A stretch of 64,000 bases of DNA from assembly GCF_007858285.1 (NCBI RefSeq), contig NZ_VFIL01000011.1, positions 118,215 through 182,214 of the forward strand, read 5' to 3'. A program made the translations under genes and the position numbers. Of the stretch, positions 42,952 to 52,723 are shown one piece after another; position 1 is the stretch's first letter; each line of letters opens with the position of its first letter. Source of the DNA: Pseudomonas brenneri (GTDB lineage: Bacteria; Pseudomonadota; Gammaproteobacteria; Pseudomonadales; Pseudomonadaceae). Below the pieces are notes generated by a model. That model worked only from the letters and a program-made list of their open reading frames with translations, had not been told where the DNA came from and did not search any database.

Positions 42952-44649
42952 ATGTCCCAAGAATACGACTACATCATTGTGGGTGCCGGCTCCGCCGGTA
43001 ACACCCTGGCGACCCGTCTGACCGAAGACGAAGGCGTCACCGTCCTGCTGCTGGAAGCCGGCGGCCCGGACTACCGTCTCGATTTCCGTACCCAGATGCC
43101 TGCCGCCCTGGCGTTCCCGCTGCAAGGCCGCCGCTACAACTGGGCCTACGAAACCGATCCAGAGCCACACATGGATGGGCGCCGCATGGAATGTGGTCGC
43201 GGCAAGGGCCTGGGTGGCTCGTCGCTGATCAACGGCATGTGCTACATCCGTGGCAACGCCATGGACTACGACGGCTGGGCGAAACTGCCAGGCCTGGAAA
43301 ACTGGAGCTATCTGGACTGCCTGCCGTATTTCCGCAAGGCCGAAACCCGCGACATCGGCCCTAACGATTACCACGGTGGCGAAGGCCCGGTCAGCGTGAC
43401 CACGCCAAAAGCCGGCAACAACCCGCTGTTCCACGCCATGGTTGAAGCCGGCGTGCAAGCTGGCTACCCGCGTACCGAAGACTTGAACGGCTACCAGCAA
43501 GAAGGCTTCGGCCCGATGGACCGTACCGTCACGCCGAACGGCCGGCGCGCCAGTACTGCCCGTGGCTACCTGGACACTGCCAAGAAGCGTTCGACCCTGA
43601 CCATCGTCACCCATGCCCTGACCGACAAAGTGTTGTTCGAAGGCAAGCGTGCAGTCGGCGTGCGTTACCTGATCGGTGCCGCCGAAGAACGTGTTGAAGC
43701 CCGTGCACGCAAGGAAGTGCTGGTGTGCAGCGGCGCCATCGCGTCGCCGCAACTGCTGCAACGCTCCGGTGTAGGCCCGGCCAAACTACTGGAAAGCCTC
43801 GACATCCCGGTGGTCCACGACCTGCCAGGCGTCGGCGAAAACCTGCAGGACCACCTGGAACTGTATCTGCAATACGCGTGCACCCAACCGGTCTCGTTGT
43901 ACCCGTCGCTGCTCTGGTACAACCAGCCGGCGATTGGTGCCGAGTGGCTGTTCAACGGCACCGGCATCGGCGCCAGCAACCAGTTCGAAGCGGGCGGTTT
44001 TATCCGTACCCGTGAAGAGTTCGAATGGCCGAACATCCAGTACCACTTCCTGCCGGTAGCGATTAACTACAACGGCAGCAACGGTGTGAAAGAGCACGGC
44101 TTCCAGGCGCACATGGGCTCCATGCGTTCGCCGAGCCGTGGTCGCATCCAGCTGAAGTCGAAGAACCCACGGGACTACCCGAGCATCCTCTTCAACTACA
44201 TGGCCACCGAGCAGGACTGGCAAGAGTTCCGTGATGGCATCCGCCTGACCCGTGAAATCATGCAGCAGCCGGCACTGGACCAGTACCGTGGCCGCGAAAT
44301 CAGCCCGGGCATCGAGGTGCAAACCGACGAGCAACTGGACACGTTCATCCGCGAGCATGCCGAAACCGCGTTCCACCCGTCCTGCTCGTGCAAGATGGGC
44401 ACCGACGAGATGGCCGTGGTCGATGGCGAAGGTCGCGTGCATGGCATGCAGGGCCTGCGAGTGGTCGATGCGTCGATCATGCCGATCATCACCACCGGTA
44501 ACCTCAACGCGCCAACGATCATGATCGCCGAGAAAATCGCCGACAAGATCCGTGGCCGCCAGTTGCCGCGCAGCACTGCGGACTACTACGTGGCCGGCGA
44601 TGCGCCTGTGCGTGGCAAGCCGTTGCGTGAAGTGGGTCCTACCCTGTAA
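42952..44649 (+). CDS. betA: Choline dehydrogenase
   Basis: This 565-residue GMC-family flavoprotein oxidises choline to betaine aldehyde. The FAD motif is YIIVGAGSAGNTLATRLTED. The GMC signature region is GRGKGLGGSSLINGMCYIRG. The catalytic His is in AFHPSCSCKMG, followed by GLRVVDASIMP. The start MSQEYDYIIVGAG at 42952 is supported by AAAGAGGGTGC ahead; the frame is open from 42862, through the REP. The TAA stop is part of a REP arm that starts at 44644. Confidence 0.95.
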   Translation: MSQEYDYIIVGAGSAGNTLATRLTEDEGVTVLLLEAGGPDYRLDFRTQMPAALAFPLQGRRYNWAYETDPEPHMDGRRMECGRGKGLGGSSLINGMCYIRGNAMDYDGWAKLPGLENWSYLDCLPYFRKAETRDIGPNDYHGGEGPVSVTTPKAGNNPLFHAMVEAGVQAGYPRTEDLNGYQQEGFGPMDRTVTPNGRRASTARGYLDTAKKRSTLTIVTHALTDKVLFEGKRAVGVRYLIGAAEERVEARARKEVLVCSGAIASPQLLQRSGVGPAKLLESLDIPVVHDLPGVGENLQDHLELYLQYACTQPVSLYPSLLWYNQPAIGAEWLFNGTGIGASNQFEAGGFIRTREEFEWPNIQYHFLPVAINYNGSNGVKEHGFQAHMGSMRSPSRGRIQLKSKNPRDYPSILFNYMATEQDWQEFRDGIRLTREIMQQPALDQYRGREISPGIEVQTDEQLDTFIREHAETAFHPSCSCKMGTDEMAVVDGEGRVHGMQGLRVVDASIMPIITTGNLNAPTIMIAEKIADKIRGRQLPRSTADYYVAGDAPVRGKPLREVGPTL

Positions 44650-44744
44650 GAGCGAGCTTGCTCGCGAAAAACCTCAGAACACCGCGGGGCACCCGATGCC
44701 CCGCGTTATCGTTAGCGACATTCGCGAGCAAGCTCGCTCCTACA
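44644..44744. repeat. Paired REP element overlapping the betA stop
   Basis: CTGTAAGAGCGAGCTTGCTC begins inside the betA stop codon, and the partner AGCAAGCTCGCTCCTACA ends the pair. The usual TGTAGG is here TGTAAG, so the stop is TAA. Confidence 0.88.
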
Positions 44745-44867
44745 AAACCCTTCCTACACCGCCTCACCCTTGATCCCACCCCCCGCGCCGGCCTAATCTA
44801 GTCCCTCGCGCAAACGTTTCACCTCCCTACCGACACGCCGGCTTCTGCCTGGCCACGAGGCTTTCTC

Positions 44868-45563
44868 ATGTTTGATGTCGTTTCTTCGAGCAAATGGCCT
44901 ACCGGCTTCCTGATCAATCCAAACGTTGAACCGCTGGACCCGAAATGGCTGAAGGAATTCAGCAAGATTCCGGCCGCTGCAGTCAGCGACTGCCTGGGCC
45001 GTAACGTCGGCGGCCTGGGTCTCAAGGCGTTCCACGGCAATGCGCCGATGCTCGGCAGCGCGCTGACCGTGCGTGTGCGCCCCGGTGACAACCTGATGAT
45101 CCTCAAGGCCATGCAAATGGCCCGCCCGGGCGATGTGCTGGTGATCGACGGCAGCGCCGACCTGACCCGCGCCGTGTTCGGCGGCATCATGCGCGCCATG
45201 GCCCTCAAGGCCGGCATTGTCGGTGTGGTGATCAACGGCGCCCTGCGCGACCTCGACGAATGGCAGACCGGCGAACTGCCGGCCTACGCCATCGGCGGCG
45301 TGCACCGTGGCCCGAGTACGGACGGCGGCGGTGAGATCAACGTGCCGATCTCTTGCGCAGGCATGCTGGTCGCGCCTGGCGACTTGATGATCGGCGATGG
45401 CGACGGCGTGGTTGCCGCATCCCGTAGCGAACTGCCGGAACTGCTGGTGCGCTGCCACGACCTGCTGGCGCGCGAGCAGGCTACACTGGCGGCTATCGAA
45501 GCCGGCACCCTGGACCCTGATCGTTTTGATGCGATCCTGCGCGCCAAGGGCTGCCCGGTCTAA
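44868..45563 (+). CDS. RraA-like / aldolase family protein
   Basis: This 231-residue protein contains DCLGRNVGGLGLKAFHGNAP, RPGDVLVIDGSADLTRAVFG and VVINGALRDLDEW. These are typical of the RraA / 4-hydroxy-4-methyl-2-oxoglutarate aldolase superfamily; the RD pair of the acetaldolase-like site is visible in GALRDLDE. The true substrate is not known. It may be an independent gene or part of the following TldD/E pair by location. Confidence 0.8.
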   Translation: MFDVVSSSKWPTGFLINPNVEPLDPKWLKEFSKIPAAAVSDCLGRNVGGLGLKAFHGNAPMLGSALTVRVRPGDNLMILKAMQMARPGDVLVIDGSADLTRAVFGGIMRAMALKAGIVGVVINGALRDLDEWQTGELPAYAIGGVHRGPSTDGGGEINVPISCAGMLVAPGDLMIGDGDGVVAASRSELPELLVRCHDLLAREQATLAAIEAGTLDPDRFDAILRAKGCPV

Positions 45564-45565
45564 CC

Positions 45566-45667
45566 CTGTAGGAGCGAGCTTGCTCGCGAAAAACCCAAGA
45601 GCGCGGCATTTATCCAGAATGCCCGCGCCATCGTTCGCGACCTTCGCGAGCAAGCTCGCTCCTACAG
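45566..45667. repeat. Paired REP element
   Basis: CTGTAGGAGCGAGCTTGCTC and its reverse complement surround ~55 bases. It separates the RraA-like gene from the TldD-like gene. Confidence 0.9.
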
Positions 45668-45709
45668 TGATGAGGGCCTCCGGCCACCGCTGCCCACAAG
45701 GAAGGCTCC

Positions 45710-47152
45710 ATGTTCGAAAAACACCCGCAACTCAAAAAACATTTCGCCGCCCTGCGCACCCACGCCGAGTTCTTCTCGCTGCGTTACGTGCGCGAGTCTG
45801 GCCAGTACCTGTCGGTGCGCAAGAACGTCGCCGAGCCGCCGCACCTGAGTCGCGACGAAGGTGCCATGCTCACCGTGCGCCTCAACGGTGTCGAGGCCTA
45901 CGCCGCCACCCACGACATTTCCCTGCCCGGCCTGCAAGCCGCCCTTGAGCGCGCTGAGCAACAAGCCCGGCGGATCAAGCCCCACGCGCTGCTCGACCTG
46001 CGCGACCAGCCGGTGTCCAGCGACATCGCCGATTACCTGTCGCCAAACCTCGACCAACCTTTTGCGTCCCTGAGCGACTGCTACCAATTGCTCGGTGCAG
46101 AGTCAGCCGCCGTGCCCAAGGACGAGCGCCTGGTGAACTGGGAAGTCAGCCTGGGCACCACCCTGGTCGAGCAGATCTACCTCAACAGTGCCGGCGCCGA
46201 GTTGCGCCAGGCCCAGCGTTTTGTGTTCCCCGGCGTCAATGTCACGGCCTACGACGGCAACGACAGCCAGACCCGCACCCTGGGTGGCACCAACTTTGGC
46301 CAGCAAGGCGGTGCGGACGTGATCAGCCGTTTCGGCCTGGTCGGCGCCGCGCCACGGATTGCCGATCAGGCGCTGCAACTATTGCTGGCGCCCAATACCC
46401 CCACCGGCCCGCGCGACCTGCTGCTGATGCCCGACCAGATGATCCTGCAGATCCACGAGTCCATCGGCCACCCGCTGGAGCTGGACCGGATCCTCGGTGA
46501 CGAGCGCAATTACGCCGGCACCAGCTTCGTCAAGGCCAGCGACTTCGGCCACCTGCAATACGGCTCAAACCTGCTGAACGTGACCTTCGACCCGGACATT
46601 CCCGAGCAACTGGCCAGCTATGGCCATGACGATGACGGCACCGCCGCCAGCAAGCAGTTCCTGATCCGTGAAGGCCTGCTGCTCAAACCATTGGGCGGTG
46701 CGTTGTCGCAATACCGTGCGGGCATGGGCGGCGTTGCCAACAGTCGCGCCTGCAGCTGGAACCGCGCGCCGATCGACCGTATGGCCAACCTCAATATCGA
46801 GGCTGGCGACCAGAGCCTGGCGCAATTGGTCGGCGGCATCGAGCACGGTATCTTGATGTCGACCAACCGTTCCTGGTCCATCGACGATGCGCGCAACAAA
46901 TTCCAGTTCGGCTGCGAATGGGGCCAGTTGATCGAAAATGGCGAACTCAAGGGCGTGGTGAAAAACCCCAACTACCGGGCGATTTCCGCGCAGTTCTGGC
47001 GCAAGCTCAGTGCCGTGGGCGATGCCAGTACTTTCCAGGTGCTGGGTACGCCGAACTGCGGCAAGGGCGAGCCCAACCAGGTGATCCGCGTTGGCCATGC
47101 GTCGCCGGCGTGTGTGTTCAGTGATGTGGATGTGTTTGGGGGAGATGCCTGA
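45710..47152 (+). CDS. TldD-type metallopeptidase
   Basis: This 480-residue protein of the TldD/PmbA family has the zinc motif HESIGH (HExxxH, residues 249-254) followed by PLELDRILGDERNYAG. C-terminal features are GVVKNPNYRAISAQFWRKLS and TPNCGKGEPNQVIRVGH. The family forms TldD/TldE heterodimers that degrade peptides. This is a second, non-housekeeping type copy by divergence and location. It overlaps the next gene by one base (TGATG). Confidence 0.85.
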   Translation: MFEKHPQLKKHFAALRTHAEFFSLRYVRESGQYLSVRKNVAEPPHLSRDEGAMLTVRLNGVEAYAATHDISLPGLQAALERAEQQARRIKPHALLDLRDQPVSSDIADYLSPNLDQPFASLSDCYQLLGAESAAVPKDERLVNWEVSLGTTLVEQIYLNSAGAELRQAQRFVFPGVNVTAYDGNDSQTRTLGGTNFGQQGGADVISRFGLVGAAPRIADQALQLLLAPNTPTGPRDLLLMPDQMILQIHESIGHPLELDRILGDERNYAGTSFVKASDFGHLQYGSNLLNVTFDPDIPEQLASYGHDDDGTAASKQFLIREGLLLKPLGGALSQYRAGMGGVANSRACSWNRAPIDRMANLNIEAGDQSLAQLVGGIEHGILMSTNRSWSIDDARNKFQFGCEWGQLIENGELKGVVKNPNYRAISAQFWRKLSAVGDASTFQVLGTPNCGKGEPNQVIRVGHASPACVFSDVDVFGGDA

Positions 47153-48468
47153 TGCAGGCTTTCAAGGATCTGGTGGAGTGGCTCAAGCAGGCCATCACCG
47201 ACGGGGAACAGTTTCATCTGGGCTATGCGGCGGAGTCTTCCGAGTTCGTGCGCTTGAACCATGCCCGGGTGCGTCAGGCCGGGCAGGTGCAACAAGCCAG
47301 CGTGAACCTCAAGCTGATTCATGACGGTCGCCACGCCGACCTCGGTATCACCCTGGCCGGGGCGCCGGAGCTGGATCGCCAGCGCCTGGCCGAGGGCCTG
47401 CAACAACTGCGTGAAACCTTGCCATTGCTGCCGCAGGATCCTTATCTGCTGCTCAACCACAACGCCTGGAAAAGCCAGAATGAACAGGCCCGGCCACTGC
47501 CGGACCTGGATCAGGTCCTGGCCGAAATCAGCCAGGCCGCCCAAGGTGTGGACCTGGTGGGTTTCTATGCCGCCGGGCCGATCAGCCGTGGATTCGCCAG
47601 TTCGTCCGGGGCTTTTGGCTGGCATCAGGCAAATAGTTTCAACTTCGATTTCAGCCTGTTCCATGCCAATGGTGAAGCGGTAAAAGCCAGCTACGCCGGG
47701 GATGCCTGGGACAGCGCGGCGTTTGCCCAGCGCTTCCAGCAAGCCCGCGAGCAGCTTGAGTATCTGGGCCGGCCATTGCACACCTTGGCGCCCGGCCAGT
47801 ACCGCGCCTACCTGGCACCAGCAGCCCTGGAAGAAATTGTCAGCATGCTCGCCTGGGGTGGTTTCTCCGCCCAGGCCATCGCCAGCAAAGGCAGCCCGTT
47901 GCAGCGTTTGTATGCCGGTGATCAGGCCCTGAACCCACTGGTGAGCATGGCGGAACAGGTCAGCGCATCGTTGAGCCCGGCATTCTCGCGCGACGGCTAC
48001 CCGTGCAGCGATGTGACCCTGATCAGCGCCGGCCACGCCGAAGGGCGCCTGGTCAACTCGCGCAGCGCTGCCGAATATGGCTTGAGCACCAACGGTGCCG
48101 ATGGCGACGAGTCCCCCAGTGCCTTTGAAATGGCTGCAGGCGACCTGGCCCAGGCCGATATCCTCAAGCAATTGGGCACCGGCCTGTATATCAGCAACCT
48201 GTGGTACCTGAACTACTCCGACCAGCCGGCGGCGCGCCTGACCGGCATGACCCGCTTCGCCACGTTCTGGGTAGAGGACGGTGAGATCAAGGCGCCGGTC
48301 AGCACCATGCGCTTTGATGACAGCGTGTACCACCTGCTGGGTTCGCAGTTGGAAGCGCTGACCGCCGAGCGCGAGTTGCTGCTGTCGGCCAGTACCTATA
48401 GCGAGCGCAGTACCTCGTCCAACTTGTTGCCGGGCGCGCTGGTAAAACGGTTGACCCTGACGTTGTAG
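47152..48468 (+). CDS. TldE/PmbA-type partner protein
   Basis: This 438-residue protein of the PmbA/TldE family (LVEWLKQAITDGEQFHLGYA) lacks the HExxxH motif of its partner, as TldE proteins do. DVTLISAGHAEGRLVNSRSA and GLYISNLWYLNYSDQPAARL are similar to the C-terminal PmbA region. It is coupled to the TldD-like gene by overlap. Its stop TAG is part of a degenerate REP start (TTGTAGGTGCGG). Confidence 0.83.
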   Translation: MQAFKDLVEWLKQAITDGEQFHLGYAAESSEFVRLNHARVRQAGQVQQASVNLKLIHDGRHADLGITLAGAPELDRQRLAEGLQQLRETLPLLPQDPYLLLNHNAWKSQNEQARPLPDLDQVLAEISQAAQGVDLVGFYAAGPISRGFASSSGAFGWHQANSFNFDFSLFHANGEAVKASYAGDAWDSAAFAQRFQQAREQLEYLGRPLHTLAPGQYRAYLAPAALEEIVSMLAWGGFSAQAIASKGSPLQRLYAGDQALNPLVSMAEQVSASLSPAFSRDGYPCSDVTLISAGHAEGRLVNSRSAAEYGLSTNGADGDESPSAFEMAAGDLAQADILKQLGTGLYISNLWYLNYSDQPAARLTGMTRFATFWVEDGEIKAPVSTMRFDDSVYHLLGSQLEALTAERELLLSASTYSERSTSSNLLPGALVKRLTLTL

Positions 48469-48566
48469 GTGCGGGGCGTTCTCCGGGCAGCGCTGCGACG
48501 TGCCGCGCTCGATCAGAATGCCCGCGTTATCGTTCGCGATTTTCGCGAGCAAGCTCGCTCCTACAG
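48462..48566. repeat. Degenerate REP pair
   Basis: The right arm TTTCGCGAGCAAGCTCGCTC, then CTACAGG, is intact. The left arm at the TldE stop (TGTAGGTGCGGGGCG) is decayed. A GC hairpin CAACAGCCCGC...GCGGGGCTGTTG follows at 48601-48627. Confidence 0.6.
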
Positions 48567-48600
48567 GGGAACGCCCTGTGTGTTGATGAACCTTCCTTTA

Positions 48601-48627
48601 CAACAGCCCGCTGGTTGCGGGGCTGTT
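48601..48627 (+). terminator. GC-rich hairpin after the TldD/E operon
   Basis: CAACAGCCCGC and GCGGGGCTGTTG can pair with one bulge. There is no T run, so termination efficiency is uncertain. Confidence 0.4.
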
Positions 48628-48707
48628 GTCGCCTGCCGAAAACCTCGATATAAACGTTAGTGGCATCCCGCCACTCTTAACCCATTTGTTCGCAAATGAT
48701 GCATGAC

Positions 48708-48727
48708 CTCGCCCGGGATAGGGCGAG
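48708..48727 (+). promoter_or_regulatory. Perfect 7-bp hairpin next to the rhlA-like ribosome site
   Basis: CTCGCCC and GGGCGAG (loop GGGATA) sit two bases before the CGGAGCG ribosome site of the RhlA homologue. ATTTG-TTCG-CAAAT at 48683-48696 is another small stem just upstream. It could modulate translation, but no ROSE-type anti-SD motif is visible. Confidence 0.4.
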
Positions 48728-48740
48728 CCGGAGCGTTGAC

Positions 48741-49631
48741 ATGTACCAAGGAAGTTTTGTCATTGATAAGTTGTTCAAGCACTACAACGTTCACGTAGAG
48801 CAACTGGGCAACGACCCACAACGCAAGACCGTGCTGCTGGTCAACGGCGCGCTGTCCACCACCCGCTCATTCGCTCGCACCAGCAAATGCCTGGCCGAGC
48901 ATTTCAATGTGTTGATGTTCGATCTGCCGTTCTCTGGCTATTCACGCCCCCACAACACCGACCTGGACCTGGTGACCAAGGACGACGAAGTCGAAATCCT
49001 GCGGGCGCTGGTGGAGCGCTTTGAGGTCAACCATCTGGTGTCGGCCTCCTGGGGCGGCATCTCGACCCTGCTGACCCTGGCACGCAACCCGCCCTCCATC
49101 GAAAGCTCGGTAGTGATGGCCCTGGCGCCCAATCTCAACCAGGCGATGCTCGAATACGTGGAGCGCGTGCGGGTGCTGATCGAGGCCGATGACAAGTCCG
49201 CCGTCGGCCACCTGCTTAACGAAACCGTCGGCAAGTTCCTCTCCAGCCGGCTCAAGCGCAATAACCATCGGCACCTGTCGACCATGGCCACCACCGAGTA
49301 CCGCCAGGCGCGCTTTCATATTCATCAGGTGCTGGCGCTGGGCGATGGCAACTACCTGCCGCAATTGCGCCAGATCGAAAGCCCGGTGCACTTTCTCAAC
49401 GGCACGCTGGACGAATATACGCCGGCCGATGAAGCCCAACTGTTCAAGCAATATGTGGGGCGCAGCAGCTTTGCCACAGCCGAGCACACCGGCCATCTGC
49501 TCGACCTGGAGTCCCGCGAGGCGGCGTTTGCAGTGCATCGGGCGCTGATTGATTTCCTGGTGGGCAAAGATGTAGCAGTGTCAGATATAGACGAACCGCC
49601 AGTGGGAAAACCGCTTATTGATGGCGCATAA
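48741..49631 (+). CDS. rhlA-like: RhlA/PhaG-type 3-hydroxyacyl transferase
   Basis: This 296-residue alpha/beta hydrolase resembles P. aeruginosa RhlA closely: LAEHFNVLMFDLPFSGYSRP, then TKDDEVEILRALVERFEVNH. The nucleophile elbow ASWGG is S103, the acid D lies near GTLDEYTPADE, and the His is in AEHTGHLLDLE. RhlA joins 3-hydroxyacyl chains to give 3-(3-hydroxyalkanoyloxy)alkanoates. Start MYQGSFVIDKL at 48741 has CGGAGCG 7 bases before. No rhlB or rhlC is next to it; an exporter gene is. Confidence 0.82.
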   Translation: MYQGSFVIDKLFKHYNVHVEQLGNDPQRKTVLLVNGALSTTRSFARTSKCLAEHFNVLMFDLPFSGYSRPHNTDLDLVTKDDEVEILRALVERFEVNHLVSASWGGISTLLTLARNPPSIESSVVMALAPNLNQAMLEYVERVRVLIEADDKSAVGHLLNETVGKFLSSRLKRNNHRHLSTMATTEYRQARFHIHQVLALGDGNYLPQLRQIESPVHFLNGTLDEYTPADEAQLFKQYVGRSSFATAEHTGHLLDLESREAAFAVHRALIDFLVGKDVAVSDIDEPPVGKPLIDGA

Positions 49632-49666
49632 TCGGCAACACATAGCCTGCTAATAAAAGGGTTCTC

Positions 49667-51094
49667 ATGCCGAATCGTGTCGTGCTCGATGCCAAGACCG
49701 CCCGCTGGTTGCCCTGGGTGGTAGCGATTGCCTTCTTCATGCAGTCACTCGATGGGACGATTCTCAACACGGCATTGCCCGCCATGGCCGAGGACCTGGC
49801 GGAGAACCCTTTGCGCATGCAAGGCGTGATCATCGCCTACATGCTTACCGTGGCCTTGCTGATCCCGGCCTCGGGCTGGATCGCCGACCGTTTCGGCACC
49901 AAGAAAATTTTCTTCGGCGCGATCATGCTGTTCAGCATCGGTTCGCTGCTGTGCGCCCTGTCCAGCAGCCTGAGCATGCTGATCGGCGCGCGGGTGATCC
50001 AGGGCCTGGGCGGCGCGCTAATGCTACCGGTGGGAAGGCTGGTGGTGCTGCGCGCCTACCCGCGTTCGGAGCTGGTGCGGATCATGGGCTTCATCACCAT
50101 TCCCGGCCTGCTCGGCCCTTTGCTCGGCCCGACCATGGGCGGCTGGATGGTGCAGTACCTGACCTGGCACTGGATCTTTTTGATCAACCTGCCGGTGGGC
50201 ATGATCGGCTGCTACGCCGTGTGGAAATTCATCCCCGACCTGCGTGGCAGTGAGCGCACACGCTTCGACAGCCTGGGCTTTTTGCTGTTTGGCGCGGCGA
50301 TGGTGCTGATCACTATCGCCATGGAAGGCTTGGGCGAGTTGCACCTGCCACACTTGCGCGTGATGTTGCTGCTGTTCGGCGGCATGGCGTGCCTGGCGGC
50401 CTACTGGCTGCGCGCCGGGCATATCGAAAATCCGCTGTTCTCGCCGGTGCTGTTCAAGACCCGGACCTTTGCCGTGGGCATTCTCGGCAACCTGTTCGCG
50501 CGCCTGGGCAGCGGTGCCTTGCCGTTCCTCGTGCCGTTGTTGCTGCAAGTCGCCTTGGGGTACTCGCCATCCCAGGCCGGCATGAGCATGCTGCCCCTGG
50601 CGGCGGCAGCCATGGTCGCCAAGTCGGTTGCCCGGCCGCTGATCGAACGCCTGGGTTATCGCATCGTGCTGACCGGTAACACGTTGGCGCTGGGCCTGAT
50701 GCTGGCGAGCATGGGCCTGGTCAGCGAACAGACGCCCTACCCGCTGCTACTGGCGATGCTCGCAGTGCTGGGGGCGATCAACTCCCTGCAATTTACCGCG
50801 ATGAACACCGTGACCCTGATCGACCTCGACGACGCCCAGGCCAGCAGCGGCAACAGCTTACTGTCGGTGGTGGCGCAACTGGCCCTGAGCCTGGGGGTGG
50901 CCTGCGCCGGTGCCCTGCTGGGCGGGTTCACCGCCGAAGCCGGCAACGATGGGGTCAGTACCGTGCTCGGGGCGTTTCAGTTGACCTTCCTCACCGTGGG
51001 TATCATGGCGATGCTGGCGGCGGCGATCTTCCTGCAATTGTCGCCAAAAGACGGCAAACGGGTGGTCAGCCGCGAGCACGACATCGAGCATTAA
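49667..51094 (+). CDS. DHA2-type MFS exporter
   Basis: This 475-residue drug:H+ antiporter-2 family protein has about 14 hydrophobic segments. The first is AIAFFMQSLDGTILNTALP, the DHA2 start signature. GADRFGTKKIFFGAIMLFSI-type loop 2/3 signature follows, then ARVIQGLGGALMLPVGRLVV. It is encoded 36 bases after the RhlA-like gene in the same direction, so it may export the HAA lipid made by RhlA. This is inferred from context. Confidence 0.86.
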   Translation: MPNRVVLDAKTARWLPWVVAIAFFMQSLDGTILNTALPAMAEDLAENPLRMQGVIIAYMLTVALLIPASGWIADRFGTKKIFFGAIMLFSIGSLLCALSSSLSMLIGARVIQGLGGALMLPVGRLVVLRAYPRSELVRIMGFITIPGLLGPLLGPTMGGWMVQYLTWHWIFLINLPVGMIGCYAVWKFIPDLRGSERTRFDSLGFLLFGAAMVLITIAMEGLGELHLPHLRVMLLLFGGMACLAAYWLRAGHIENPLFSPVLFKTRTFAVGILGNLFARLGSGALPFLVPLLLQVALGYSPSQAGMSMLPLAAAAMVAKSVARPLIERLGYRIVLTGNTLALGLMLASMGLVSEQTPYPLLLAMLAVLGAINSLQFTAMNTVTLIDLDDAQASSGNSLLSVVAQLALSLGVACAGALLGGFTAEAGNDGVSTVLGAFQLTFLTVGIMAMLAAAIFLQLSPKDGKRVVSREHDIEH

Positions 51095-51177
51095 GCGGCG
51101 TCTCGTCTAGAACTTGCAGGGAAATTCCCACGAGGCTGGTACACTGCGCGACATTTTGTTTTTGCAGAGCCAGTCCC

Positions 51178-52563
<1,386 letters not shown>

Positions 52564-52587
52564 AGCTCTTCGATTCAATGGAGATCC

Positions 52588-52684
52588 AATGTGGGAGCGG
52601 GCTTGCTCGCGAATGCGGTGTACCAGTCGCCAGATGGGTTGGCTGACAGTGCGCATTCGCGAGCAAGCCCGCTCCCACATTTTT
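52588..52684. repeat. Paired REP element, left twin
   Basis: GTGGGAGCGGGCTTGCTCGC and its reverse complement surround a loop (AATGCGGTGTACCAGTCGCC, AGATGGGTTGGCTGACAG). The whole element recurs with one core change at 53919-54013, on the other side of the YhiN-type gene. Confidence 0.92.
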
Positions 52685-52723
52685 GACTGTATTCCAAAAT
52701 AGATTTTGTGTGAGGACACCGTT

